A stretch of 64,000 nucleotides of DNA from Caprimulgus europaeus (GCA_907165065.1 OU015524.1:59375295-59439294); one strand, 5' to 3'; counted from the first letter of the stretch, positions 48,397 through 62,914 are shown. Program-made: numbers and translations. Notes: a model not told the origin generated them from the sequence alone.

Positions 48397-51300
48397 GCTG
48401 CGGGCTGAGGGCGCGCGGCGGCCGTTGGAGCAGGTGTCACCGCCCCGCGGCGGGGCCGTGTGGGGCTGGCGTGGCGGGAGGCTGGGAGCGGGCGGCCGGG
48501 GGAGACCGCCGGGCTGAACGGGGGCTCTGGGCGTGTGCCGTGTGTGTGCCGCGCTGCCGCTCCGCCGTTACCTGCGCTGTCCGTACAGCTGCCCCGGTGC
48601 GGAGAGCAGTTCCCTGTCCGCTCATGTGTCAGGTGTCGTGTCCCACACAGTCAAGGCCTCAGCACGCGCACACACTTGCTAGAGGTTCGCTTCCCGATAC
48701 CTGCAACCGCTGTGGGACGGGGACCTCATCGTGCCCGGGTTACAACGCCGGCGGGAGTACCAGCGTTGTGAGGAGTGACCATTTCTGTCAGCGGGACTTT
48801 GGTTGCTAAAGGGATCCTTGACCCTAGGAGCAGTTGAGGGGGTCTGCTGCTTGAACTGCTACACCCTGAAAAGGAAAGGGTCTTAAAGGGCGTGGCTGCA
48901 GGGAAAATATTAAATAGCTCTGCAATCTATTTAAAAAAACAAAAACAACAAACCCACCAGCAGTGATGTCTGGGCTTGGATAGACAAACCACTTCTATAA
49001 ACACCATGTCCATGCATCTGTCTTCTGAAATAAATATTTGAACAACAAGGTGCTTTATCATAGTTAAGCTGCTGGAAGGCAAAAAGAATCAATGACTGTG
49101 CAATGCGCTCCCTGCTTTTATTCCATTGCACGGAGTCAAAGCCTCTTCATCTGGTACCCACTGTGCTCGAGTGTTGCAAAAAGGGAAGGGCTTTTAGGAG
49201 AACACATGCTAGCAGCCATCCTCGATGAAATCAGTTTAAGATCTGTGCTTATGCAGAGGACTTGTATGTCAGGTGTGGGCAGAGAATCCTCTAGAAGCAC
49301 GGAGCATGAATTTCCCACCGGATTTTTTAGGTTATCTTACCTAGCATTTCACAGCCCCAGCAAGCACATTGGGCAATCAGTCCCCTCTGTTGCTTGTGGC
49401 ACGTATTTTAGTCTTGCAGGCTAAAAGAGTTTGGTCTCACTGAAGTCTCAAGGTTCAGTGAGTGAAATGTAATGATCTGCAATATAACAGGAGACCAGAC
49501 TAAGAACATCAGCAGTGTGACCCAATACAAGTGGATCTTTAAAGCAGCACAGTTGCTGCTGAGGACCTGATGTCTGTGCTCTATGTATTCTAGGAGCTTT
49601 CAGTTCAGAATAGCTCTTCTCTCGACCTGTGGACTGAATATTCATTAGTGGCTGGAGTGCATTAAGTGAATCCCTGGAGCACATCTTCTGTTTTGGTTTT
49701 ATTAAAAAGGAGTCCAGCTTGCTTTCTGAAACTATGTCAAGTTATAAACAAGAGTACTGTATCAGTCCCAATGATCAGGAGATTTACTTCTAAAATACAC
49801 TCTTCATCTGAACCTTAGTGCTACTGTAGAGGCACCCTCCGTGTGCAAGCCTTGATGGAGCTTTGTAAGCTCCCAAAGGCAAGTTACTCTGTGTGGAGCT
49901 CCACAGAGTGACTGGTTACATACCCATGCACACCCTGCTGTCTTTTGATCAGCCTCTGACAGGAAGAGTTTGGGGCTGTCTAAGCCTTAGGCAGTCTGTC
50001 TTCTACTTTTCTAACTGCACCTCCTCCTGTGATGTACAGGAGCTCACTCCTTGGGTCAGCTCTCTGTCACTAATAACAGATGTCAACACCCACTGAACAG
50101 AACTTGATAACCACCGTTCTCAGTTTGCTTTTTAGTCACGTGTATTTAAACATTCTCCAGGCTTACAGCATTCTCAAAACTTTTAAAAAATGAAAAAACT
50201 ACCCAGGCTTTCTGGAGTCCCATTTGAATGCTCTTCAGTTCTGCTCGCCACTCTTCCACAGAAATCTCAGGAAAGCTCACAGAAAATCTTAACCTCATAC
50301 AAAGAACAACTTTCACTCAGCTTTGTAAGCCAAGGTGAAAGTCTAAATGAAGCAGAATGGATAAACACTCTTGTTCCCCATTTTTTTTCTTTCCATCAAG
50401 AAAATCTCAGGGCGGACTAACTAACGTGCCAGGCTCAGCCAAACTTCTTGCTGGTCAAAGACTCTTCTTTATTACACATTTCTAGACCTTTGAAAGGAGG
50501 CATAACTCCTTTGAGGGTGGGTTCTTTGTGCTTGTGTTCTTGCTAAAGAAGTATCTGTTGAATCTCTGAACAGTATTATAATAAGGGCTAATTAGATTGT
50601 AGGCTGCCATTAGCCTTTATGGGCTACTGTGGACTTCATACTCTCTCTGTCTATTGAGACAAGCAGCAAAGTCTTTTGTGACTGTGGTTGAAATGGGTTT
50701 GCAGTAGATTTTATTTTCCTTTGGATTTGGTCTTGGTTTTTTTCAGCGAAGTAAAAATGAGAAGTTAGTAATTTGCCCTTTATATTGCTATATGAATGCA
50801 ACTTTTTGGTACTTTGTAAAATGTTTACATTTCAGGTTTTTGATTAAATGCCTAACTCATAGTAAGGTAGACTATGAACTTGTAAAATATGATATTTGGT
50901 GCTAGCTATGATTTTTCAGATCCTGATACTTTAGCATTTGTTTGTATGTAAATTGTTAAAAGCCTCAGCTGAACTTCCATAGTGTAAGTTTCTTTGAAAG
51001 TGGGAGTTTGACATGGGTCATACTTGTCATCCAGTAGAGCCAAGAAATGGCTTTAGAAAGGATGAGTCCAAGGCACTGGTATGTCTGGGATGGGAGATGT
51101 TAATAAATGCTGTCTGCTGGGGAAGGGGGCAGGGGTGGAGCAAGATGCCTAAAAGTCTGTCAGAGAACTGAGTGGAAAAAAGAAAAAAAAGGTGGATTCC
51201 CCATCCACTTGTTAATATCAAATGAGTAGCATGATGTGTTTTAGTACTTGGCACCTTGGCAGAATAAATTGTAAAATCTCGGAGTCCAAGTTTTAATCTT

Positions 51301-52304
51301 TTCTATGCAGGCTAGCAGTTGAGAATGCTTAATAAGAGTTTTTTGGTGGTGGTGGTTTGGGGGTTTTTTTATTTAGTTATTTTATTTTTTAAAGGAATAA
51401 CATTTGAATTTCTGAACATCATTGTATTTTGTGAATATCAAAGATATCGGTGAACATTGGTGAATGATCTTTGAGACATGTTTTGAGATCTGTGAGGTGC
51501 CTTTTCTTAAGCAATGGCTTTAAATGCAAATGAGTTGTTTACAGGGAATTATGCCACAAGCAGTTGCCTCCAAAGCAATAATAACAAGCATAATAATGCA
51601 TGCTTGAACTCATAGGAAATTGGTAATGCTGTCTCATCACAAGGTGTGCATGGTGATGCACCTGATCCTGCAGTTTCTAATATTGGTGGCAGAGTGTACA
51701 AACTGTGCCAAGGTAAGTGTACTTGGATGTGTGGCAGTGTGACTCCCACATAAGCAGACATGCAAAAATTAAGCTTTCTTGCAATTAACATAGGTTAAAT
51801 TATTCAAACATTGCAAGTTAAAAATTAACAGGATATTATTGAAAAAAAGCTTGCCTGTGCCTTAGACAGAAGAGTTTTTAGAAATGTTCTGAGTTGGTAT
51901 GTATATATTTGGTACATACAGCTCTTCAGTCGCATGAACTATCACTTGGGTAGTAAATGGCCCCACATGTCCGAGGAGGATTCAACTCATCATCTTTGGT
52001 AAAGACAGTTATCTGCTGTAGCTGGGCCCATTGTTAATGTCACCAATAAAGTTTAGGCAGTTTTAATTTCTTCATTTACTTTGATGAGATATAAAGAATA
52101 GAAATTGAAGAACGGAGAAAAAAAAAATAATAAAAATAAAAAGACCGTATTTATACCAAGTATAAAGAGCAATGTGTTTAATAAGACTTCTGGAGCTACT
52201 TGTTTGTGTAATGACTAATTATTGCCAATTTAGTTTCAAGTTTATGTTTAAGAATTACAGTGAAGTTATTAATTTGTAATATTCTGAACTGAATATTCTA
52301 CAAT

Positions 52305-52320
52305 ATGTATATATATATAT
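52305..52320. repeat. Short (AT)n run
   Basis: TGTATATATATATAT lies in the intergenic DNA. It is a simple low-complexity tract. Confidence 0.8.
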
Positions 52321-53261
52321 GCATTTAACAATGGGAAATCTAGCTGGAGTAGGGATGAACAGGTGATAAGTGGAACAGAGTTTGGGGAAATTCATTCATC
52401 CTCTCTATAAGTTAACCTTTGCTTTATTCTGAAAGACTTTCCTGCTATAAAATGAGGAGATAAAGCCTGACGTGTTCATCTTCCCTGTTAAGTTAGAATT
52501 TTCCACAGTGATGATTTCATAAAGGAAAAGCCTTATTGTACAAATCAGGAGTTTTGAATATATAAGTGAAGTGGGGACTGTGTAAGCAAATTAACTTCTC
52601 TTCACATTTGGATCAGATACACTGTGTGCACAAAGCTGTTTCACAGTAAGGTTTTCATATCTTAATTTCATCTGCTTTCTGCTGATTACCTTGGTCAGCG
52701 TTAGGGCAGGAAGGGAAGGCAGGTAACAGGCCTCTGAGGTGAGGGAGAGCAGTACTGACTGGGAGTGTTCTGCCTGCCCACAGATTATGTGGCCCCCTGT
52801 AAACCAGAGCAAACATTCTTCTGCTATATCATGCAGTCTCACAGAGGGATGTAGCCCTTGGGAAATGGTTTAGGTACCTGCAGTGCACAGTTATAACTTA
52901 CCTGCTGTCCTGTTTTAAGAGCGTACCCTTTAACACTACATATACCTGTCATCAAATTCTCGAACAGGCTGGATATGCAGTATTGTTTAGTACTATCAGT
53001 GAACAGTAAAAAGGCAGAACTGCTTCCCGTGGGGGAATATGGGTCAGCTTCTTATTCACTAAAAATGTGCAAAAGACGACAAACAAATTTCCACAAATTA
53101 TTATAAAGCCAGAAAATTTAACCTTGCATATAACTGTGTACTGAGCATCTGCCTTCTCTTAGGCACTCTTGATACAAGACAGTTGTGCCATAACAGTTGT
53201 TACCAGGTACCTTTGAAACACATGAAATTCCATGACACTATTTGCTGTCAGGATGGTTGAA

Positions 53262-53434
53262 CACGGGGACAGGTTTGCCAGAGAGGCTGTGGACTCTGCA
53301 TTTGTGGAGATATTCAAAACCCATCTAGACATGGTCCTGGGCAACCTGTGGTAGCTGACCCTGCTTGAGCAGGGGGATTCAACTAGATGGTCTCAAGAGA
53401 TCTCTTCCAACCTCAACAATTCTGTGATGCTGTA
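53262..53434 (+). mobile_element. CR1 3'-end fragment
   Basis: The sequence GACAGGTTTGCCAGAGAGG through GAGCAGGGGGATTCAACTAG to CAATTCTGTGATGCTGT is a plus-strand CR1 3' end. It is moderately diverged. Confidence 0.9.
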
Positions 53435-56400
53435 GTGTAAGTGCAGGTACATATGTGGCTAATGCATAGGTCACCAAGTCTGCCTCAACTTTCTAGATTA
53501 TCTTGTTAAAATCATCTCTCTGGTGGTTTAAATCCCCCAAGTGCATCACCATGCTACCTCTCCTGAACACCTGGGCAAAGGGGTTAAAGGTGGGATGAGA
53601 AATAAAGAATAGGAATGATACAGGTGCCCTACACCACTTCTGTAGCATCGCTTGCATAAGAGAGTTATACAGTTGTTGATTTGTGCTGGAGACTTCATAC
53701 ATGTATTTTATGAGTTGAATTGGAACAAATCTCTACCCCTGAACTGCTGATCAGAAGTTGTAGAATTATTTGTCTGCACCCTATCTCTACCCCAGGTTAT
53801 CTCTACCCATAAAACTGGAGTAGTAAAACTTCCTGTCTTCTGTCCTGACTGAAAGTTCATCTCAGCAAGAACTATTTCTTCATTTATTTTAAAATTATAA
53901 ATATGTAATTATACTTCACCCAGCTACATCTTACACTTCTAAGGAAGCCTGAAATAATGAAAAATACAGTATTTTACTAAAAAACCAGCAGATTCTTTTC
54001 TGTGACAACTAACTCTAATGGACAGCACTGGAAAATAGAGTAAACGTGAAGTATCTTCTATTGTGAATGGGTGAATAATTTTCTGGTTCAGCTGCAGTAA
54101 GGTTTAACTGATCAAGGGAGAGGAGTAATATGCATCTAATACAACAGCCAGAATAAAGAGGGTGTTTCATTCAGTAACAGAGGGACAACACTGGCTAGCA
54201 AGGACAGTAGTCACCAAATACCCATCTGAAAGATTTAGCAGAGACAGTTTTTTTAACTAGTTTGGCTTTGATGACTTTGCAGAAGCTTGTATTGCGTTTG
54301 AGCTGCCAAGTAAACCTGGAGGTGCCTACCATCATCTGCTAGCCCCTCTTCAGGAGATGCTTATCGTTGCCAACTCCTCCTCTCCTGGTAGGAGTGACTT
54401 TCAGCAGAGTGCCAGGCTTCTGGCTTGTTACGATCTGCCAGGCAGTACAGCAGTAACCAGCCTCTCTCTGTCACCAGCTGGAAGCCATTGTTCTATCTAA
54501 TTATTGATGCTAGTGCTCACTCTCAAAATGTCTTTTACACAACTTGTAGAAACTGTGTAATTTTTGTTATGTATCTTTCCCTTTGATACCATCTGCTTCT
54601 GAGGGCTCACATTTCTCTGGGCTAGCAATGGCAGGGGGTCCCTACTCTACTGTGATGATACTGCACTACAGATGGATCCATAAGATGGTTTTTCCTGCAT
54701 ACTAGTGCTTTTTACTTTGTTCTTCCATGTATCAAAAATGTTTAGTCAAAGCTGACTCATATTCTGGAAAAGTAGAACATGAACAAGAAATCTTAATGTC
54801 TCCAGAGTATCTTTTTTTTTTCCTGCCTTCTGCCTTTTTAGTTCAGCCCATGGCTGTGCTGATGGATTGAATCTCTTCCTTCGTCACTCATTTATGCTCT
54901 TCCAGCCTCCTTTCAAATCTTGTTCTTAGACACACAAAGCCACTGTGAATGCAGTAGACAGAAAACTATTCCTGTAATTTGCTTACTTATTAATCTGCCA
55001 TGCATCTGTATTTCCATAAATAAAAGCCTCTTTTTAAATCAGCTTGAAAAAAAAAATCCACAAGAAAAACCTGAAAATGTAAGTGAAAAGAGATACAAAA
55101 CCACATATTGATGTGATACAAAAACTGAATTGCAAACTGGGTTTAGGGAAACAACCATGGATAACTTTCTCTACTGTTTGTTCAGCTCTGTATATTTTTA
55201 TAGTCTGATGATCATTTGAGATTAATTGCAGAAGATAGAATAATGATATGCTTTAAAGGAGAAAAGTAAGGAAGAAGCAGGAGGTCTGGACCAACCTTCA
55301 GAAAGAAACCGGCTGTACATGATTGCAGATTTGAGCTCTGATATAAATTGCCACAAATGTGTGTGTGAATAAAGGAACACATTGAAATTACTTTGCACTT
55401 TCTCACAACCACCTTGTTCTTTATTATGATTATTACTACCCACTTGCTGAAACAAAAATAAAAATAAAAATATTTTGAGACATGGGAGTTTCTCTACAAG
55501 TTAATGAAATAACCATAATCCTTGCTTTCCTGAATGACAGCACTGTTGCACAATATACATAACCGCTGCAGAGGACACGTTGGAATAATGGGTGTTTGCA
55601 GAGAAGAACTAGTACTTACTTCATATGCTTGGGAAAAGTTTGTCTGCCACAACTCCTGCCCCCAAATCTCAGATTCACTAACTGAATGGACTAACCACAA
55701 GTCACTTTGCCATTGTTTTCTGTTTATAGAAGGAACACAATTGTATACACTTCACAGATGCATCATGAAGAGACAGCAGTTTAAGCAGATGTGAAACCAG
55801 CGTTATTACAAGGCTTAGCAATATAATTACTAGCTGCTAAAGTACAATTGAATAATCCAGAAAAAGAGGCTGAATTAGGACATCTTTGCTGGAAGTAATG
55901 TCAGAGACTCTAAATATGATAATTAGGATACCTTTGGAAGCCTTTAGTTGCCTTTTTGGAGTGTATTAGCTGGTAAGTCTGACTAGTTACTCTAGCAATT
56001 GGCAATTAATGAGCATAATTGAAAACACACAAGTCTTCATTTTTTTTGCCAAAATATTAATGTAAATGGGTGTGGAAGAAATCTTGTTTATGAACATTTT
56101 GCAAAAAATATAGTCTGTTTTCAAGCATCTTCAAGTCTTGCATGTACTTATGCAGCCACTGACCTAGCAGCTTTACAATTTATGAACAGCCCAGGTGGCA
56201 CATGGATTCAGAACCAATCTAAATCCTTGGAAAACTCCATTTAATTTTGGCTGGTTTAGATTAATCACTAAACTGTCCTCTCTCTTTATATTTTCTGAAC
56301 CTAAGCAGTCCAAAGTTTTTGTTTTGGTTTTGTTTCTTGTTGGCATCTTAATATAAGAGATGTTTTTTCTTATCAGAGTAAATTGTATCATAAATGTTTC

Positions 56401-56931
56401 CAGCAAGGACTGGAGAGAGGGATTTTTAAAATTTCAAACATTCCTGATGGAAGCTAAGAAAATTTTGTATTTTTCATCTTGTCACTGAAAACATATCCCA
56501 AGTGTGTCTGTTATCCTGGTAAGACATTCACTTTGGGACAGCAGCTTGCTGCTTATGACAGAACTGAACAGATATGATGGATTCAGATGGAAGTTTCCAT
56601 CCACAAGTTTCCATCAAGGCCAGCATACCTAGTTAAAACCTTATAGACTGCAATATAATGATGTGTCTCTTCGGAATTACTCATCTGTGAGGATAGGGTG
56701 TAATGCAGGTGAATGCAAACTACTAACATTAATCATTAGTATAAATTTTAAATGGTTACCTAAGTCCCTGTGAACTGAATTATCTTAATGTAGAAGTAAT
56801 CTGTTAAAGATATTTAATATACTGGGTACACTTAAGTACTATATCTTTTCCACTGATTTGATATAGTTCTTCTATCCTTCATCAATAAATTCGCATGCCT
56901 AAATAACGCTGTAATACGCTTATTAGAATTA

Positions 56932-57446
56932 ATCACAGCATCACAGAATCACAGAATGGTTGAGGTTGGAAGGGACCTCTGAAGGTCATCTAGTCCAACC
57001 CCCCTGCTCAAGCAGGGACTCCTAGAGCACATGAACCAGGATTTTGTCCAGATCGTTTGTTAGTATCTCCAGGGAGGGAGATTCCACAAGCTCTTTAGGC
57101 AGCCTGTCCCAGTGCTCAGTCACCCTCACAGTAAAGAAGTTCTTCCTTATGTTCAGGTGGAACTTCCTATGCTGCCATTTATGCCCCTTGTCTCTTGTCC
57201 TATTGTTGGGTGCCAATGAGAAGAGTCTGGCCCCATCCTCTAGATGCTCTCCCTTTAGATATTTATAGACATTAATCAGATCCCCTCTGAGTCGTCTTTT
57301 CTCCAGGCTGAACAGGCCCAGCTCCCTCAGCCTTTCCTCTTATGAAAGATGCTCCAGACCTTTAACCATCTGAGTCGCCCTTTGCTGGACACTCTCCAGG
57401 AGTTCCATGTCCTTCCTGTGCTGGGGAGCCCAGAACTGGACACGAT
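56932..57446 (-). mobile_element. CR1 fragment in AIG1 upstream DNA
   Basis: It begins ATCACAGCATCACAGAATCA and continues through GAGGTTGGAAGGGACC into the 3' UTR and a degraded ORF2 tail, which shows [17 protein letters not shown] on the minus strand. It ends near 57446 at CAGAACTGGACACGATAAT. Confidence 0.93.
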
Positions 57447-58584
57447 AATCTATAAACAATTTCCTGATTCAACTAACCACCAATTTGTGTCCAGTTTTAA
57501 CACCTTCAGTGGGTCTTGGGTGAAAATTTGACACTTCTTTTTCTGAATTTAATGATACAGCTTCCACTAATAATGACACAAGATCAAGGCTGAGCTCGTG
57601 TAACTTATTTATTCAAGGCAAGTGTTCTGGCATCATTAAAATATGAAAACCAATGCATAGAGTGTAGTTTCTATGCCACTACTGGAACACAATACATTTT
57701 GAGTAACATCATTCTTCTCTCAGTATGGGCAGATATTCTTAGTTTTCACTAATGTGCCAGTAAGTTGAAAGGGAAAAGAAATAAATGAGCAGACTATTAA
57801 AGCAAAACAAAAAGCAGCTCAGAATGAAAGTGTGCATGCAAATGAAAGTATGTGATAATGGCAGGAAGTGATTGCATCCTATGTCCTCTGCCTTTTTTCC
57901 AGGTTTTGCATTATGCTCTAAACTCTAAAATTATAGCAATGGATCAAAAAATTTTCATAAAACTAAAACAAAACCCAGTGTATTGGGTTGAGCAGTTATA
58001 CCATATGGAGTTTGTTACCATTTGCTATTTTTCAATTAATTTATTAAGATCAGCTCTCATTTTAAAATTTTCAGTAATCAGTGTCACTCTGTTATGAAAG
58101 AACCTCTGCAGTCTAGACAGTAAATACTCATTTATGTGATAAATAATGGATAAATACTGAGTGTGCCATTAGCCGTTAATGCAGTAGATTGATTCCTTGC
58201 AGCACATAGTCTCCATCCTTGTTTTAGCACTTATGCCACCTGCCTCTTGCACTTACTGTATGATGCTTCAATAATGCGAATGGGGTTCCCTGATCATTCT
58301 TAATTTAGCTTATTTTTATCATCTCGTAAGTAGGTTGGCATTACTATGACAGATGTGCAAATGAAAAGGTGCCGCACTACTACCTTTATGATTGCTATAA
58401 CTACTCTATCCAATGTTTTTAGCACAATACAGACTACTTGTAGATAATGAAATGGAATCAGTTAACCTATTTTCTTTCCATGGGTTTCCATTTTAACACA
58501 TAACAACTGCTTTGGCTGGGACAAAGATAAGTTATTTCAAGTCTCTATTCCCATTTCCTTCAGCTGTCGGAACAAGGATTCAAA

Positions 58585-58870
58585 TTGAATTAAACCAGAC
58601 AGACAAATTAGACATCAGTAAGTCACCAGGGCAGGCTGGCATTCAACGAAGATTTTGAAGCAACTCAAATGTGAAATTGCAGAACTGCTGTCCAAGTTGT
58701 CTCACAAATCTATAGAAATGGCCACTGTGCCAGACTGCCAGTAAAACCTCCACCTACAAAAAGGGCTCTGAAAGAGATCTGGGGAACTACAGACCAATAA
58801 ATGACTCCATTCCTGATTAGATGGTAGAATATGTCTTACAGAGTAAGATACTTAGTCACATGGATAAATA
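58585..58870 (+). pseudogene. Ancient CR1 reverse-transcriptase fragment
   Basis: In broken frames the plus strand encodes LDISKSP..GIHPRILKQL, then KKGSERDLGNYRPI, then a segment ending SHMDK. These match consecutive conserved segments of CR1 ORF2 in order (the N-terminal RT region up to the NYRP motif). There are internal stops and frameshifts. Unlike the other copies this is an internal ORF2 piece without a 3' end. Confidence 0.72.
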
Positions 58871-61800
58871 GAATCAAGTTCTTGATTCCACTTGCCATTC
58901 GATGTACAAACCCCATCCATGTATGGTGGCAATGCATCAGAAAGGGAAAAATTGCAGCCACTCCATAAGGAAGGCCATAGAAAGCACCAGGGAGGTCTGT
59001 TCCTCCTGGTTTTCATAATCTTTTCGCTTGAGCTTCCCATCTGTCGGAAAGGCCTATTTTCTTGCTTATACGGAAGGCTTGGGAGAATAATCTTTTTAGA
59101 GGTAGTCACACAGCAAGAGCAGCCACAGGAAAGAGGCAGTCTCCACTGGTAAAATCTTTAGGAGAGCCTGGAGTTGACCTTTAGCTGAATCTTACGTTTT
59201 AGCATGCATTATGTAGACATACATGCAATAGTTGGCATATGCAGCACTTAGAAGAAATAGAGGCTTTTAAAATAGTGAAGTCAATTAACTGATACGAAAA
59301 CCATCTCTGTCCTTAAAGAAAAACACGTTTCTGTTAAATAGGTAAAAAACTACCTTTCTTCTTAAAATTCTCCTTAGTAAATCTCTGACTTTATTCTGTC
59401 CCTTCTAAATATCTGAAGTTTTTTTGAGGAGCTGTCTGAATCCGAGCCTGTCTCAACAGAGTAGCATGTGTATATTCAGTCAGCACTAGCAGGGCTCTGA
59501 CTTTGTGGGAACAATGACAACACAATAGGCTTGTCATCTGGAATATCCATTTAGCATCCTGCTTTTTCAAATATTTCACATTTGGTCTAAGAAGAAAATT
59601 AGCTCTGTCCCAGCTGAAGCCAGGACAGGTCTCCACTGCTGTTTTATTTAATCTAAGTCCTGTAAAATCTGAAGGCAAAAATATGTAGTTAAGTTTCACA
59701 GTGATCGAGGATTATCGGACTGATAGAACTGTGATGTATTAGAAAACATCTTGTAGGCCCTGAAGAGAAAGAAAGAAATATCAGTCTCCGAACCTGTGAA
59801 AATCTTCTAACTATTCTTTCATAAAATGTTTAGCTGTTTTCAACGTTATAAAAGTCAGTTTATCAGAGTTATAAATAACAGTACAGCACACTAGAAGTCA
59901 GATCAATGTATACCAATACAAAAGGTATTCCATCAGGCAGTACAGTCATTCATGTAGATATCTTTAGTCAGTCTATTACTAATCTGATTGGATACACAGG
60001 ATACTTATAATGGATTTAATTTGGTAATAGTAAAGTATTGCTTATGCTAATGGTGCTATCCAGATTAATAGGTTTTAAATAGTTAGTGCTACTTTACAGT
60101 CTCTTCCTGACTAATGAACTATTCTGTATATGCACTGTACATTAAATGATGGAGACAAATAATTCAAAAAATGTCATTACAGTGGTATCAATATGGGACA
60201 TCTGAAAGGTTTTTTTCTTATATGTTAAAAGGTAAAGTTGAAGTTTATGAAATAGAAGTGCTCTCAATGTGTGCAACAGAAACTGTAAATAGCTGACAGA
60301 ACACTAGGAAATTGGTGCTGTTTGAGTGCCTCACCACTCCTCATTCAAACCATCTGTCAGGCACTTCTTCAGGAAAAAAATAATCTACAATTTTTAGAAA
60401 TGTTTGTTCTGAAAATGCAAATTAATATTTTTTAATTTATTTCCAGTCAGATAGATGGATGTGTTTCTTACACCATGCCTGCACAGAGACATGGTGCTTA
60501 TTTAACTACTTCAGAAAAAGGTTGTGAAGGCTCAGGTGGCCCATTCAAGGTAAATTTGAAATCTCTGTTTAGCTTAACTAAAGGAGAAGGAGTGGAGTGG
60601 CTGAGGATACACAGAGTGCAGTTTGACACATCTCTTCAGCTTATGTCCAGCTCAGCTGCAGATGCTGAAAAATCCAGTTTTGCGCTCCCCTCTCCTGCTC
60701 ACAGCCCCCAGCCCCCTTTGCAAGTGCATTGGTGGTGCTGCTGACCGTGCAGCTCACATGAGCATGGATGCCAACAGAGACGTGGTGGAACAACAGGGCT
60801 AGGGACATTGGGAAGGGGATGCTCATCTTTCAGTGAGACACTGTGGACTTCTATCACTTTAAGCAGCTTGTGAAAGTTGACTGCAGAGCCCCAGCTCAGC
60901 AAGCTGCTCAAATATAGGCCTAACTTGAGGCACACAGTCTATCGGTAAGAAAATATTGAAGCATATGTTTTAACTTAAAACACATTATTAAGTGCTTCCT
61001 GAATTGAGATTATTTCCTTCTTAGTATTTCTCTTCCTATCCAGCATAACTTTATTTTTTCACTCCCTGCCAATATGCGCTTCATTTCCCTCTTTGCCAGC
61101 TATCCCTTGAGTTTCTGATTGCGTATCTCTTAATTGTCTGGGGCTGCCCCGTCTCCATGTGTAACACAAGGCCAGGGCGGGTGTTAGCCCTCTGCGTGCA
61201 GTCACGCACATTGTTCAGCATGAACAGGTTTCCTGGCAGAGTTTTGGCTTGTGCCAAACAGCAGTTTGCCAGATCCACCTGAGCACAGCCTGGGGAAGAG
61301 CAGGGGCTCAGGGCTGTTCCTGACAGGTAGTGTGTGTGATGTGGCTCTATTTTGGGAAGGCATTAAAGATGCAAGTCCTCAGGGACAGAGAATGGGCCCT
61401 AGCCTGGTTCATTGACTAGCAAAGCTATAGCTTGGTTGTCTTCCATGTTGTACAAGCCTGGCTGAAAAGTAACAAGAATAAAATTGAAAAATCCAAATAT
61501 CTTTAAATGAGTTTGGATTCGGATTTCCATACCAGTCTGTTCTAACATCAGAGCTTGGTACGAAGGGAAAATCTACTTCTGCACCATTTCTAACCTCTAC
61601 AATGTCTCCTGTGGTCTTGGAGAGGCAGATAAGGGAAAAAAAAAGCTTGTAGGTGCTGCACTGTAAGTCAGCTAGTCAGTCCCAGACGGTGTAATTAAAG
61701 ATTCCAAACTGTAGACAAGTTTAGGTGACCAGCTATCTGATTAGTTGGACTGACTATTTCTTTAATCTCAAGGAGGTTTTATTCTTGATTCTACTAACAG

Positions 61801-62914
61801 AATTTCACTTAAGCCAAACTTGAAACTTTCTCTTTTCTCAAGACTTAGATGTTTGTTATCCTTTCCACAAATGTTCTTCAGTCATGGTAGCCTCAACAGC
61901 ACAGAGTATGCAGGCGATAACTTGTTATATTCAACTAAATGAGTAATGTCTAGTCAGTCTCTGAAGTCGTCTTGGGCTGATACTGGAGGGCTAGCACTGA
62001 AGAGGACTAGCAGATCTGCCAGGCTTGTTTACTGTCAACACAGACAACTATTTTGATCTGTGTATTATCTCCTCTAATAAACTATTCTACTTTTATTTCC
62101 TTTAATTTGTCTGAAGCTATATCTGACCTGGTGGATTCAGTGATCTTTTTCTCCACAACATCTCCCACTTTCTTAGTATATCTGGCTGATAGAAAATTTG
62201 TTACATTTTATTCTTTTGACCAGGATCCATGCTAATTTACACTTCAGCAACATCTATTGCCTATGGTCATGAACTGTCTTTAGCCATGTTTTGGTTTTTG
62301 TTTTGAAACAGAAGATGAAATTTTGATATTTTGAAAGAAAAGCATTTCACCTAAACTATTTAACAGGCATTTATACCTGCTTGGAGTAGAGAAATTAAGA
62401 CAAAAAGATGGCCTTTAATTTATTATATGGCTGTGAGTGAGGCTTCTGTGCCCATTGCTCACAGCACACAGGGTTAGCTGCTGCAAGCTTTTCTGTAGTT
62501 TCAAAAATTTCTGGATTGTTGAAATATAATTACAGTCTAAATTAACATGCCACAGAACTTTTAATTTGCTTTTAGTAATCTCTACAGTCCAGGGATCTCA
62601 AGCCAGGAATGCTGATGGCCATGCTGTAATCCCAGGAGTGAATCTCTATTTATACATGTTGCTATCCACCAGCTGACTTTGCCCATCTGAACAGACTTCT
62701 TGCTAGTTCCTTAACAAAATATTGTTATTACATTGGCAAGTACAATTTTAAGCTTTAGGGTAAAAATGTTTTTAAACAGTCTGTCAATGTCTTTACTGAC
62801 CAAAAAGACAATCATCTGACTCATTTTTTTTTTCTTTCCCCATCTCCAGTGATTTCTCATATTTATACTGAGACAACAACTAAAATTATTAATGAACAAC
62901 ATCAAATTAATCTG

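Larger units (their letters stand above)
47190..48620 (-). promoter_or_regulatory. AIG1: AIG1 CpG-island promoter
   Basis: This is the only long CpG-dense stretch in a window that is otherwise AT-rich, and it surrounds AIG1 exon 1. It has no TATA box at a sensible distance from the ATG. It contains a GC box (GGGGCGGGGC at 47829-47838), a CCAAT box in NF-Y context (AGCCAATGG around 48388-48396) and a TGACG half CRE at about 47998. The composition suggests a broadly expressed housekeeping-type promoter with dispersed start sites. I cannot place the transcription start, which probably lies between 47640 and 47950. The island extends about 1 kb beyond the start codon, which leaves room for divergent transcription on the plus strand. 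Confidence 0.85.

Noticed and set aside
48024..48809. Plus-strand ORF of about 260 codons in the CpG island as a protein gene
   Set aside because: The composition is that of GC-rich chance ORFs, with no domain and a weak start context. It is kept only as a possible transcript in the findings.
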